DNA of 27,222 nt, from IMG/VR virus record IMGVR_UViG_3300037070_003768, positions 1-27,222 of that record. One strand, given 5' to 3'. The translations under genes and the position numbers were made by a program. This DNA comes from a virus. A model generated the notes under the pieces. It was not told the origin of the DNA. It worked only from the letters and a program-made list of their open reading frames with translations, and ran no database searches. Positions 7,763 to 14,180 of the stretch are shown piece after piece (the first letter of the stretch is position 1; each line of letters opens with the position of its first letter).

Positions 7763-8044
7763 ATGGTTGACGAGGTAAAAAGCTGGGTCAGAGAGAATTC
7801 TGCGCTGGTCTATTTTTTGATCGCGCAGATGATCGCTATTGGCGCAGGTGCGGCCTCCATTCTTGCTTATGCCGTAAAATTAGAAACCAGAGTCTCGATC
7901 ATGGAAGAACGCGGCGCGGCCTATACCGTCGCGAGAATGGATGAGTTGAAATATAAGATCGCCGTGCTTGAACAGCAGATTGATAAAAACGAGGACTCGA
8001 TCAAGCGTATCATCAACGAATACCTGAAAGACCGGCCAAAATGA
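7763..8044 (+). CDS. small membrane protein with coiled coil (holin or spanin candidate)
   Basis: This 93-residue protein has a single hydrophobic segment at about residues 14-38 (LVYFLIAQMIAIGAGAASIL) after a charged N-terminus, then a heptad-like region (residues 40-90, VARMDELKYKIAVLEQQIDKNEDSI). Small one-helix proteins with a coiled coil are common in phage lysis cassettes, either as holins or as inner-membrane spanin subunits. It follows the lysin gene by 0.7 kb but is in a separate transcription unit. There is no Shine-Dalgarno in front of the ATG; initiation on a leaderless or very short leader mRNA is likely. A non-lytic structural or membrane role cannot be excluded. Confidence 0.65.
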   Translation: MVDEVKSWVRENSALVYFLIAQMIAIGAGAASILAYAVKLETRVSIMEERGAAYTVARMDELKYKIAVLEQQIDKNEDSIKRIINEYLKDRPK

Positions 8045-8271
8045 TCGAGCGTGGTGGCAATATCGCAGGCGTGCTCGACGTCATGAAGGCGCAGCCGCTG
8101 ATCCTTGGGCTGCTGCTGGTTATTTTTGCGTTGATCGGTTTTGTCTATTTACAGTCTTCGCAATTCAACGACCAGCGCGCCGAGAATGTGAAGTTGTTCG
8201 TGCAGGTTCAGGGCGAAGTCCAGAAGCTGCTTTCCCAGTGCATCGTGCCGCCGCCACCTAACAGGAGCTGA
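8041..8271 (+). CDS. small single-helix membrane protein (lysis candidate)
   Basis: This 76-residue protein overlaps the preceding gene as ATGA. Residues 19-37 (PLILGLLLVIFALIGFVYL) form one strong membrane helix, followed by a polar, partly helical region and a tail with a single Cys and a Pro run (QCIVPPPPNRS). No lipobox is seen at the N-terminus, so it is not an Rz1-type lipoprotein. Paired with the previous one-helix gene it looks like a two-component holin or holin/antiholin or an unusual spanin pair. Assignment rests on size, topology and position. Confidence 0.6.
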   Translation: MIERGGNIAGVLDVMKAQPLILGLLLVIFALIGFVYLQSSQFNDQRAENVKLFVQVQGEVQKLLSQCIVPPPPNRS

Positions 8272-8273
8272 CC

Positions 8274-9218
8274 ATGGCCATATCCGTCATATCCGGCCTC
8301 ACGATTCCGGCGGGGCAATCGCTGTCGAATGCGGTCGATTGCGCCGGGTTTCAGATCATTCGTATTGTTTGTCCGGACGGCTGGACGGCGGCTCCGCTAA
8401 CGTTCCAGACGTCGGCGGACAATGTGACGTTTCATGATTTGCAACACATCCAGAGTGCGACGGGATCTTTTGTAGCCTACGAAACAACGGTTGCCACCGT
8501 GAGGCCGGGAACGGTGCTGGCGATGCCGGTCAATACCGGGGACCTGATGGCCTGGGTCAAGATTCGCTCCGGCACCAGCGTGCTGCCGGTGAAGCAGGAA
8601 GCGGATCGGGTATTCAGCCTGGAGGTATACCCGAAGGCGTCGGGGGCAGGGGTAGAGGGACCAGAAGGACCGATTGGCCCTCAAGGTCCTACTGGTACGC
8701 CTGGTACGCCTGGTACGCCCGGCGCTGCCGGTGTGACCGGCCCTGCAGGCGCTGCGGGACCAACTGGCCCAGCAGGCTCCGGCATAGGCGTCACCAACGG
8801 CAGTAACGCGGCTGCGGGCATGATTGGCGAGGTCATCAGTGGCAACAACGCCGCTGGCCTATCGCTGACAACCAACGTCCCAGCCAACCTTATTACGATC
8901 ACGCTGACTCCCGGCGACTGGAATGTCGGCAGCATCACCACCTTCACTCCGGCAAGCACTGGCGCAAACGGACTCGCTTCCGGTATCACGCTGACGTCGG
9001 GTACGTTGCCGACCGATGCGGAGATTACGTCCGGCGTAGGCATTTTGAACCAGCTGTGGGCGTCCTCGATGCCTTCGAACAAGGTCCAGAATATCCCGAC
9101 CTCGCTGGTCCGGGTTAACACCGCTACGACGAAGAGCGTCTATCTGGTGGTGATGGCGTCGTTCGGCGGCGGCACGGTGACGGCGACCGGATATATGTCG
9201 GCCCGGCGGGTCCGTTAG
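8274..9218 (+). CDS. virion decoration or fibre protein with central collagen-like stretch
   Basis: The 314-residue protein has three parts. Residues 1-125 are beta-rich (SGLTIPAGQSLSNAVDC, then WTAAPLTFQTSADNVTFHDL), like the small beta-sandwich found in phage decoration proteins. Residues about 128-170 are Gly-X-Y triplets (GPEGPIGPQGPTGTPGTPG). Residues 175-314 are beta-rich with PGDWNVGSITTF and a C-terminal VTATGYMSARRV, a pattern seen in jelly-roll tips of phage fibres. A good CAGGAG site precedes the ATG and only two bases separate it from the membrane gene before it. The collagen part likely trimerises the tip. It may bind a receptor or decorate the head. Confidence 0.65.
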   Translation: MAISVISGLTIPAGQSLSNAVDCAGFQIIRIVCPDGWTAAPLTFQTSADNVTFHDLQHIQSATGSFVAYETTVATVRPGTVLAMPVNTGDLMAWVKIRSGTSVLPVKQEADRVFSLEVYPKASGAGVEGPEGPIGPQGPTGTPGTPGTPGAAGVTGPAGAAGPTGPAGSGIGVTNGSNAAAGMIGEVISGNNAAGLSLTTNVPANLITITLTPGDWNVGSITTFTPASTGANGLASGITLTSGTLPTDAEITSGVGILNQLWASSMPSNKVQNIPTSLVRVNTATTKSVYLVVMASFGGGTVTATGYMSARRVR

Positions 9219-9243
9219 TCTTTTATTAAGGGTTACGGGCTAG
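9215..9243 (+). promoter_or_regulatory. putative phage promoter D, upstream of head genes
   Basis: TTAGT at 9215-9219 (overlapping the stop codon of the previous gene), N4, TATTAA (9224-9229), N10, CTAG (9240-9243). It keeps the exact spacing of copies B and C but the first box differs from TTAAG and the N10 is unlike the others, so it is the weakest copy. A normal AGGAGG ribosome site and the ATG at 9274 follow. Confidence 0.45.
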
Positions 9244-9273
9244 TTTTTGTGGGAATCAACAGGAGGCTTTCCT

Positions 9274-9498
9274 ATGGCGGGAAAATTCAAAGGCGAATCC
9301 GAGAAGGATGTCACCTTCGCGGAAGGCGGCGACACCCCGATGTTCGGTCCGCAATCGGCGGGTCCGGACAAGCCGGGAAATACCGGCAAGGACACCGGGT
9401 CAGCGCCTGGTGCCAAGTTCGCCAAGGGCGGATCCGGCAAGATGTTCGGCTTTAGCCCGTCGCAGGACAAGGAAGCCGGTAAAACAGGACAGCGCTGA
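9274..9498 (+). CDS. small Gly/Lys-rich head-region protein
   Basis: I choose ATG 9274 because of the AGGAGG at 9261-9266; a TTG further upstream in frame is not credible. The product is 74 residues, rich in Gly, Lys, Ser and Asp, with no hydrophobic core. It carries FAEGGDTPMFG near the start and FAKGGSGKMFG near residue 47, an internal imperfect duplication of FAxGGxxxMFG. The FAKGG motif recurs in the protein encoded at 12783. Genes of this kind are often found just before scaffold/coat genes in podovirus-like phages, function unknown. Stop and next start overlap (TGATG). Confidence 0.7.
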   Translation: MAGKFKGESEKDVTFAEGGDTPMFGPQSAGPDKPGNTGKDTGSAPGAKFAKGGSGKMFGFSPSQDKEAGKTGQR

Positions 9499-9707
9499 TG
9501 GCCAGGGGACCGAAGCTCATCAAGGAGCCGAAGCAACCCAAGCCGATGGACCCCAACAAGGCGGTGCTGAACCCGCCGCGCATGCGGCCCACCTCCACAC
9601 GCAACTACGGCAAGGGCGGCACGCCGTTGTCGGGTGCGCCCGACATGGGGCTGCGCGGTGCCGGGATTGGCTATGGTGGGCCGGGAGGGATCAAATATGG
9701 CTTTTAA
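9498..9707 (+). CDS. small basic Pro/Gly-rich protein
   Basis: This is a 69-residue basic protein without predicted fold: Lys/Pro-rich first half (GPKLIKEPKQPKPMDPNK) and Gly-rich second half ending GGPGGIKYGF. It contains TRNYGKGG, matching TRNYGK in the protein encoded at 12783. It begins inside the stop of the previous gene and its end overlaps the next start by 11 bases. Likely a minor virion component or nucleic-acid-contacting peptide; function unknown. Confidence 0.7.
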   Translation: MARGPKLIKEPKQPKPMDPNKAVLNPPRMRPTSTRNYGKGGTPLSGAPDMGLRGAGIGYGGPGGIKYGF

Positions 9708-9948
9708 GAAGGACCTGACCAAGCTCACGGCCAAGGGCCGGATCGACACCAACCGGGGCAAGGGCTCCACCACCCAGCGCACCGCGCCGCGCGAGATGGA
9801 AACCCTGACCGGCGGCAACCCGCTGCAGCGGATGATGAATCAATATCCGGCGGCCCCGCAACCAGCTCCCACGCCATCCAGGGCGGCGGATCTTACGCCG
9901 TCACCGACGGCATCGATGCCGTCGCTGGGGATTCCAGACAAGGCATGA
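9697..9948 (+). CDS. small protein of unknown function in head-gene cluster
   Basis: The start at 9697 (MAFKKDLTK) is preceded by GGGAGGG and lies 11 bases inside the previous gene; the longer frame from 9634 would overlap too much. The 83-residue product is basic in its first third (KKDLTKLTAKGRIDTNRGKG) and Pro/Ala/Thr-rich at its end. No family is recognised. It is one of four tiny coupled genes before the scaffold. Confidence 0.65.
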   Translation: MAFKKDLTKLTAKGRIDTNRGKGSTTQRTAPREMETLTGGNPLQRMMNQYPAAPQPAPTPSRAADLTPSPTASMPSLGIPDKA

Positions 9949-10166
9949 GTGCGTCAACCAAGGACATTTCGGCTCACGCGCGCTTTATCCGGAATGCCGC
10001 GCCACAGGTGTACGAGGATTTCTGCAAGGAATTCGAGAAGTACACGGAAGCATCGATTGTCGCCGTGATTGAAACAACGGGTGAAGAACTGGTTCGAGCG
10101 CAAGGACGGGCGCAGCAATGCCTGAAGATCCTGCGCGTTCTGCAGGAGGTTAAGAATGGCAATTGA
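9945..10166 (+). CDS. small helical protein of unknown function
   Basis: The 73-residue protein overlaps the previous stop (ATGA). Unlike its neighbours it is compact and helical: HARFIRNAAPQVYEDFCKEFEKYTE, then a second helical part with GRAQQCLKILRVLQEV. No membrane segment or metal motif. It is probably a small helical-bundle virion assembly factor, in view of its direct overlap (11 bases) with the scaffold gene; this is inference. Confidence 0.65.
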   Translation: MSASTKDISAHARFIRNAAPQVYEDFCKEFEKYTEASIVAVIETTGEELVRAQGRAQQCLKILRVLQEVKNGN

Positions 10167-11208
10167 TGTGACGGTAGATGCCACCCCGAAACAGCAGCTG
10201 CCCTACGATCCCAACGATATTCCGGAGGCGGTCAGGGAGCGCGCGGCGCGCATTGACGCCCTCTATTCGAATGGCCCGTCAGCGGATATCCCCCCTGCTG
10301 GCGAGCCAGGGCCTGTCCAGCTTCCACTGCCTGGGCTGGAGCCCCCGCAGGCACCGCCGGTAAACCAGCCTTCTCCGGCGGCGTCTGCGGAACGTGCTGC
10401 GGAGCCCGACGAACAATCCTGGCACCATCGCTTCCTGGCGATGCAGGGGCGTTACAATGCCAGCCAGCGAACGCTGGGCGAAATGCAGGAGCAGATGGTG
10501 CAGCTGGGCAACGAGCTGGTGCATGCCCAGCAACAGCCCGCGCCGAGGCAAGAGCCACCGCGAAGCAATGTGGAAGCGCCGCGCTACCTGACCGACAAGG
10601 ACGTGCAGGATTACGGCCCTGACCTGGTGAACTTCACCCAGCGCGCGGCTGCCGAAGCCATTGCGCCGCAATTGATGGCGCTCGACCAGCAGAATCGCGA
10701 ACTGCAGGCAAGGCTGGCGCAGGAAGCGCGTGCCCGGCTCGACATGAGAGTCGAGGCGGCGATACCGAATTTCAGGGACATCGACCGCGACCCGCGCTGG
10801 CACCGCTGGCTGCTTGGCATTGACATGCTATCGGGACGTGTGAGACAAACCCTATTGGACGAGGCAATCTCAGCGGCGGATGCCCCTAGAGCTATCTCGT
10901 TCTTCCGTGGATTCCTCAATGAGGAATTCGCCACGGGCCACATTGAGCCAGCGTACTCTTCTCAGCAGGCAGCGCCTCCTAGAGAAGCGGCGGTCCCCCT
11001 GGCTTCATTAGCGGCTCCTGGCAGGGCGAGGCCAGCCACCGGAGGAGACTTCGGCGGGTTGCCCGAGAGCCGTCTATACACTCGCGCTCAAATTTCCCAG
11101 CTCTACACCGCGCACCGTAAGGGTGCCTATGTCGGTCGTGAAGCTGAGTGGAACCGTCAGGAGGCCGACATCATCGCGGCTGGCCGGGAGGGGCGCGTCC
11201 AAAATTAA
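10156..11208 (+). CDS. capsid scaffolding protein
   Basis: The 350-residue acidic protein sits directly before the coat gene, the standard place of scaffolds. Residues 1-80 are Pro/Ala-rich and disordered. Residues 85-210 hold long helices (SWHHRFLAMQGRYNASQRTLGEMQEQMVQL is quoted here only by its landmarks FLAMQGRY and LGEMQEQMVQL; later LMALDQQNRELQARLAQEARARLD). The C-terminus has YTRAQISQLYTAHRKGAYVG and ends in basic residues, matching the coat-binding tail seen in scaffolds of T7- and P22-like phages. It would nucleate procapsid assembly and leave the head before DNA packaging. Sequence divergence in this class is high, so position is half of the evidence. Confidence 0.75.
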   Translation: MAIDVTVDATPKQQLPYDPNDIPEAVRERAARIDALYSNGPSADIPPAGEPGPVQLPLPGLEPPQAPPVNQPSPAASAERAAEPDEQSWHHRFLAMQGRYNASQRTLGEMQEQMVQLGNELVHAQQQPAPRQEPPRSNVEAPRYLTDKDVQDYGPDLVNFTQRAAAEAIAPQLMALDQQNRELQARLAQEARARLDMRVEAAIPNFRDIDRDPRWHRWLLGIDMLSGRVRQTLLDEAISAADAPRAISFFRGFLNEEFATGHIEPAYSSQQAAPPREAAVPLASLAAPGRARPATGGDFGGLPESRLYTRAQISQLYTAHRKGAYVGREAEWNRQEADIIAAGREGRVQN

Positions 11209-11210
11209 CC

Positions 11211-11257
11211 GGGGGCCGCGCAACCAAAATCAGTAGCCCCCAATCACAGGGGTTACT
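11211..11257 (+). promoter_or_regulatory. two mutually exclusive hairpins in front of the coat gene
   Basis: One stem pairs AGTAGCCCC (11232-11240) with GGGGTTACT (11249-11257), nine pairs with one G-U, loop of eight; its 3' arm contains the only plausible ribosome site (AGGGG, 11248-11252) of the coat ATG at 11261. A competing stem pairs GGGGGC (11211-11216) with GCCCCC (11236-11241) and would free that site. Both share the C run, so only one can form. The upstream stop codon ends at 11208, close enough for a terminating ribosome to cover the first G run. Confidence 0.45.
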
Positions 11258-11260
11258 GCT

Positions 11261-12277
11261 ATGCCAATTCCCAGCGCAGGTTTTGCTGGCGCAACATCGG
11301 GCTCATTGCCCGCGCTTACGCCTGTCGGCTCTACACCCAACAACCTCCAGACCACCGGTTTTATTCCCGAGATCTGGTCCGCCAAGCTGGTGGAAAAGTT
11401 CTACGCCTCGACGGTGTTATCTGCGATTTCCAACACCGACTATGAAGGCGAGATCCAGAACCAGGGTGATCGCGTCAAGATCCGCACCAAGCCCACCATC
11501 ACCATTCGTGACTACAAAGCGGATGGCCTGCTTGGGCTCGACCGCCCGACCGGCGGCTCCGTCGAACTCTATATCGGCACCGGCAAATACTTCTCGCTGA
11601 TCCTCGACGACGTGATGGAGGTGCAGTCCGACCTCAACCTGCTGTCGATGTGGTCAGACGACGCCGCCCAGCAGCTCAAGATCGTGGTGGATCGTGATGT
11701 GCTTGGCAGCATTGTCGGCACTTCCGCCGTCGGCAACAAGAGCGATACGGCTGGCATCATCTCCGGCAACATCAACCTTGGCAAAAAGGGCACCCCGATC
11801 ACCATGGTGGGCCGCCAGGCCAATCCGGTGGTTGCCGGACAGGTCGAAATCATCGACGTGCTGCTTCGCCTTGGCCAGTGCCTGGACGAGCAGAATATCC
11901 CGGAGACGGGACGCTGGGTGGTGATGTCGTCCGCTGCCGGACGCCAGATCAAACAGTCCGAACTCAGGCAGGCTTACCTGTCCGGGGATCCGGTGTCGAT
12001 GCTCAGGAACGGCAGGCTGGGGATGGTGGACCGTTTTACCATCTACATCAGCAATTTATTGCCGTCGTCAGCTACCGACGCGACCAACTTCGCGGCCAAC
12101 GAGCAGCCGATCTTCGCCGGGCACAGCCATGCCCTTACGTTCGCAAGCCAAATTTCAAAAGTCGAAACGCTGCGCTCTGAATTGACCTTCGGCCAGATTC
12201 TTCGTGGCCTGCAGGTCTACGGCTTCCAGGTGGTTGATCCCACCGCGCTTTGTGAAGCCCGCGTTCTGCTGGCTTAA
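11261..12277 (+). CDS. major capsid (coat) protein
   Basis: This 338-residue protein has the size and layout of a HK97-fold coat. Early residues (FIPEIWSAKLVEKFYASTVLSAISN) form the N-arm and first helix seen in podovirus coats, followed by an extended E-loop like part (GDRVKIRTKPTITIRDYKADG), the long spine helix region (DDAAQQLKIVVDRDVLGSI), and a P-domain (RWVVMSSAAGRQIKQSELRQAYLSG, with GRWVVMS typical of this class). The C-terminal third (HALTFASQISKVETLRSELTFGQILRGLQVYG) is typical of coat proteins that end in a beta sheet/A-domain. The gene follows scaffold after 52 bases holding a putative RNA switch; its stop codon overlaps promoter C. Confidence 0.9.
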   Translation: MPIPSAGFAGATSGSLPALTPVGSTPNNLQTTGFIPEIWSAKLVEKFYASTVLSAISNTDYEGEIQNQGDRVKIRTKPTITIRDYKADGLLGLDRPTGGSVELYIGTGKYFSLILDDVMEVQSDLNLLSMWSDDAAQQLKIVVDRDVLGSIVGTSAVGNKSDTAGIISGNINLGKKGTPITMVGRQANPVVAGQVEIIDVLLRLGQCLDEQNIPETGRWVVMSSAAGRQIKQSELRQAYLSGDPVSMLRNGRLGMVDRFTIYISNLLPSSATDATNFAANEQPIFAGHSHALTFASQISKVETLRSELTFGQILRGLQVYGFQVVDPTALCEARVLLA

Positions 12278-12302
12278 GCATTTATTAATATTCTCCCTCT
12301 AC
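12274..12302 (+). promoter_or_regulatory. putative phage promoter C, upstream of connector genes
   Basis: TTAAG (12274-12278, including the coat stop codon TAA), N4, TATTAA (12283-12288), N10, CTAC (12299-12302). Spacing is identical to copy B. The motif runs straight into a perfect 11-bp hairpin that begins at the CTAC box. Confidence 0.6.
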
Positions 12303-12327
12303 GCTCCTCCGTCAGCGAGGAGCGTAG
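12299..12327 (+). promoter_or_regulatory. perfect hairpin burying the ribosome site of the first connector gene
   Basis: CTACGCTCCTC (12299-12309) and GAGGAGCGTAG (12317-12327) form an uninterrupted 11-bp stem with a seven-base loop. The 3' arm holds the Shine-Dalgarno GAGGAG and ends at the base before ATG 12328. There is no T-tract, so it is not a terminator. It could be a 5'-end stability hairpin, an RNase III site or a translation control. Confidence 0.75.
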
Positions 12328-12786
12328 ATGGCAACATCCCCTTCCTATCATGGCAATTTCAGCGACCGGGACCACCCGACGCTGGCCAACGTAATTGATT
12401 ACGTCAACGATGCCAGGACCTTGCTGCAGGATAAAATTCCTCCCTACCGCTACGACGATTCCTCGCTGCTGATTGCTCTGAACATCACCATGCTGGAGGC
12501 CCGCAGGCTTCGGGCGGACCTGTTCGTCTTCAAGCTGGAGTCGCGGGGCCAGGTGCAGTCGTTCACCGAGGTGGACGACACCTATGTCGATATCGAGCCC
12601 CAGTTCCGGCTGGCGATCCTGCACGGGATGTGCGGCCACGCGCTGGAGCGCGACCAGGAGGACGTCCAGGACGTCCGCGCCACCACTTTCTTGGGCATGT
12701 TCAACGCCGGGTTGATCGGACGCTCGCTGGCTGGTGTGGCTGGTGGCACGCCGCCTGGCGGGCAACAGGGTGGAGGCCAGGGATGA
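12328..12786 (+). CDS. head-tail adaptor protein candidate
   Basis: The 152-residue protein has an N-terminal helical region (LANVIDYVNDARTLLQDKI), then YRYDDSSLLIALNITMLEARRLRADLF, the pattern of podovirus adaptor proteins that dock on the portal. A middle acidic beta stretch (FTEVDDTYVDIEPQFRLAIL) and a helix (HGMCGHALERDQEDVQD) follow; the last 20 residues are Gly/Gln-rich. It lies directly after the coat gene, as in many short-tailed phages. It would form the ring between portal and tail nozzle. The next gene overlaps as ATGA. Confidence 0.6.
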   Translation: MATSPSYHGNFSDRDHPTLANVIDYVNDARTLLQDKIPPYRYDDSSLLIALNITMLEARRLRADLFVFKLESRGQVQSFTEVDDTYVDIEPQFRLAILHGMCGHALERDQEDVQDVRATTFLGMFNAGLIGRSLAGVAGGTPPGGQQGGGQG

Positions 12787-13115
12787 AACAGGACACCCGC
12801 AACTACGGCAAATTCCATCAGCGGTTCGCCAAGGGCGGTGCCGTCAAGGAAGACGAGATGGGCAAGGACGCGGAGCCTGAGATGGGGGACTCCAACTATG
12901 CCTTCGGCGGGCCGGTCGAGCTGCAGCATCACGAACAATCCGAGACGGTGCAGAACGACAAGGGCGAGTGGATCAACGTCTACGGTGGCACCACACCGCA
13001 GGCTGGCAAAAACATACAGCTGCCGGATACGCCGACCTACCCGACGGTGGACGACGCTGTGAACGCGGCCAAGAAGCGGTCGCTGGATTACGGCAAGGAA
13101 CATGAGGACGAGTGA
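12783..13115 (+). CDS. small protein with TRNYGK and FAKGG motifs
   Basis: Start at ATG 12783 (overlapping the stop before it) gives 110 residues; a longer frame upstream is only a shadow of the adaptor gene. The N-terminus DTRNYGKFHQRFAKGGAVK joins the two short motifs found separately in the 9498 (TRNYGK) and 9274 (FAKGG) proteins. The rest is acidic and polar (VELQHHEQSETVQNDKGEWINVYGG), ending with a helix (VDDAVNAAKKRSLDYGKEH). Function unknown; recurrent motifs suggest a shared binding site in the virion. Confidence 0.7.
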   Translation: MKQDTRNYGKFHQRFAKGGAVKEDEMGKDAEPEMGDSNYAFGGPVELQHHEQSETVQNDKGEWINVYGGTTPQAGKNIQLPDTPTYPTVDDAVNAAKKRSLDYGKEHEDE

Positions 13116-13762
13116 TGAGCAAATCCGACTGCGACAAATACTGGGCCAAGCTGATCGGCCAGGCCAACGTGGTCCTGACCGGCGCTTCCGATGCTGAACT
13201 TCGCGTGCAGCTGTTCGACACCCTGCAGGAGTTCTTCGAAGGCTCCAATTGCTGGATGGAGAACATCAATTTCACGGTGATACCGGATACGCTGGAATAC
13301 ACCTTGATGCCGCTGACGGGCAGGATCGAGCGGCTATTGGGCGTGGTCGATCAGCACAACGTGCCGCAGAACGCGGTCATGATGGACATTGGCACGGTGC
13401 GCTTTTTGTACCCCTACACCAATGCGCAGCCGATGATGGCGACCGTGGTCAAGAACGTCACCGATCCCTTCGGCTGCTACCCACCCAATATTCCGGACTG
13501 GTTCCTGCCGAAATACGGTAATGGGCTTTTGAGCGGGCTATTGGGCTACATGATGCTGCAGCCGGGTCAGTCTTATTCGAACCAGGCAATGGCCTCATTT
13601 CATCTTTCGCGGTTTCGTGGAGTCCTCTCTCACGCACGCTCCGCCACCACGCGCGCAAATACCGTAGGTGCTCAGGCGTGGTCATATCCGCAGTCCTTCC
13701 GGGTGACGGGGCAGCGTGGCGGGGTCAGCACCTACAACGTTCATCCGGCGATCTTGAGGTGA
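13115..13762 (+). CDS. tail tubular protein A-like adaptor candidate
   Basis: I choose ATG 13115 (TGATG overlap, GAGG upstream) over the GTG one codon before. The 215-residue product has an N-terminal helical region (KYWAKLIGQANVVLTGASDAELRVQLFDTLQEFF, named by its landmarks KLIGQANVV and LRVQLFDTLQEFF) and then beta strands with VIPDTLEYTLMPLTGRIERLLGVVD, as in the T7 gp11-type tail adaptor and related gatekeeper proteins. The end is basic and Ser/Arg-rich. With 12328 it makes two candidates for the dodecameric adaptor ring; which one is the true equivalent cannot be told by eye. Confidence 0.6.
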   Translation: MSKSDCDKYWAKLIGQANVVLTGASDAELRVQLFDTLQEFFEGSNCWMENINFTVIPDTLEYTLMPLTGRIERLLGVVDQHNVPQNAVMMDIGTVRFLYPYTNAQPMMATVVKNVTDPFGCYPPNIPDWFLPKYGNGLLSGLLGYMMLQPGQSYSNQAMASFHLSRFRGVLSHARSATTRANTVGAQAWSYPQSFRVTGQRGGVSTYNVHPAILR

Positions 13763-13766
13763 TCCC

Positions 13767-14168
13767 ATGTCGGTTCGCAAGTTCGGCGACTGGACCAGGC
13801 ACAGTACCACGTCGGCGCGGGTCGATCTCGCCATCGACAACAACGGCACCTGGATGGATGCGTTTCAGTTCGGCGAAACCGACGATACCACCTGGACCCT
13901 GCGCGACATGACCTTCGAACTCGACGTCCAGCGCAACGCCTACGACCTGGTGCCGCTGCTGTCGCTGTCGAGCGCCAGCGGGCGAATCGTGGTCGATGAC
14001 GTCAACAAGCGCGTGCTGCATTTCGACGTTGCCGCTGACGACATCCAGGCCAGCCTGACGCCTGGGACCTATCTCTACGATCTCGTCATGGTCGATGCGC
14101 AGGACCGGCGGGTGCCGTTGATGCACGGCTCGCTTGAGGTCACCCAGGGCGTCACCTATCCCCCATGA
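13767..14168 (+). CDS. beta-sandwich structural protein, baseplate/connector-like
   Basis: The 133-residue protein is beta-rich throughout: ARVDLAIDNNGTWMDAFQFG, then TWTLRDMTFELDVQRN, and a C-terminal SLTPGTYLYDLVMVDAQDRRVPLMHGSLEVTQGVT. This alternating pattern with a final beta hairpin and SLEVTQGVT resembles small phage virion domains with an immunoglobulin-like fold. It lies between connectors and fibres and may help attach the collagen fibres. No named family can be confirmed. Confidence 0.6.
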   Translation: MSVRKFGDWTRHSTTSARVDLAIDNNGTWMDAFQFGETDDTTWTLRDMTFELDVQRNAYDLVPLLSLSSASGRIVVDDVNKRVLHFDVAADDIQASLTPGTYLYDLVMVDAQDRRVPLMHGSLEVTQGVTYPP

Positions 14169-14180
14169 ACCGGTGGCGCA

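Noticed and set aside
12299-12327. Terminator after the coat gene
   Set aside because: The stem is strong but no T-tract follows; the next base pair belongs to a start codon.
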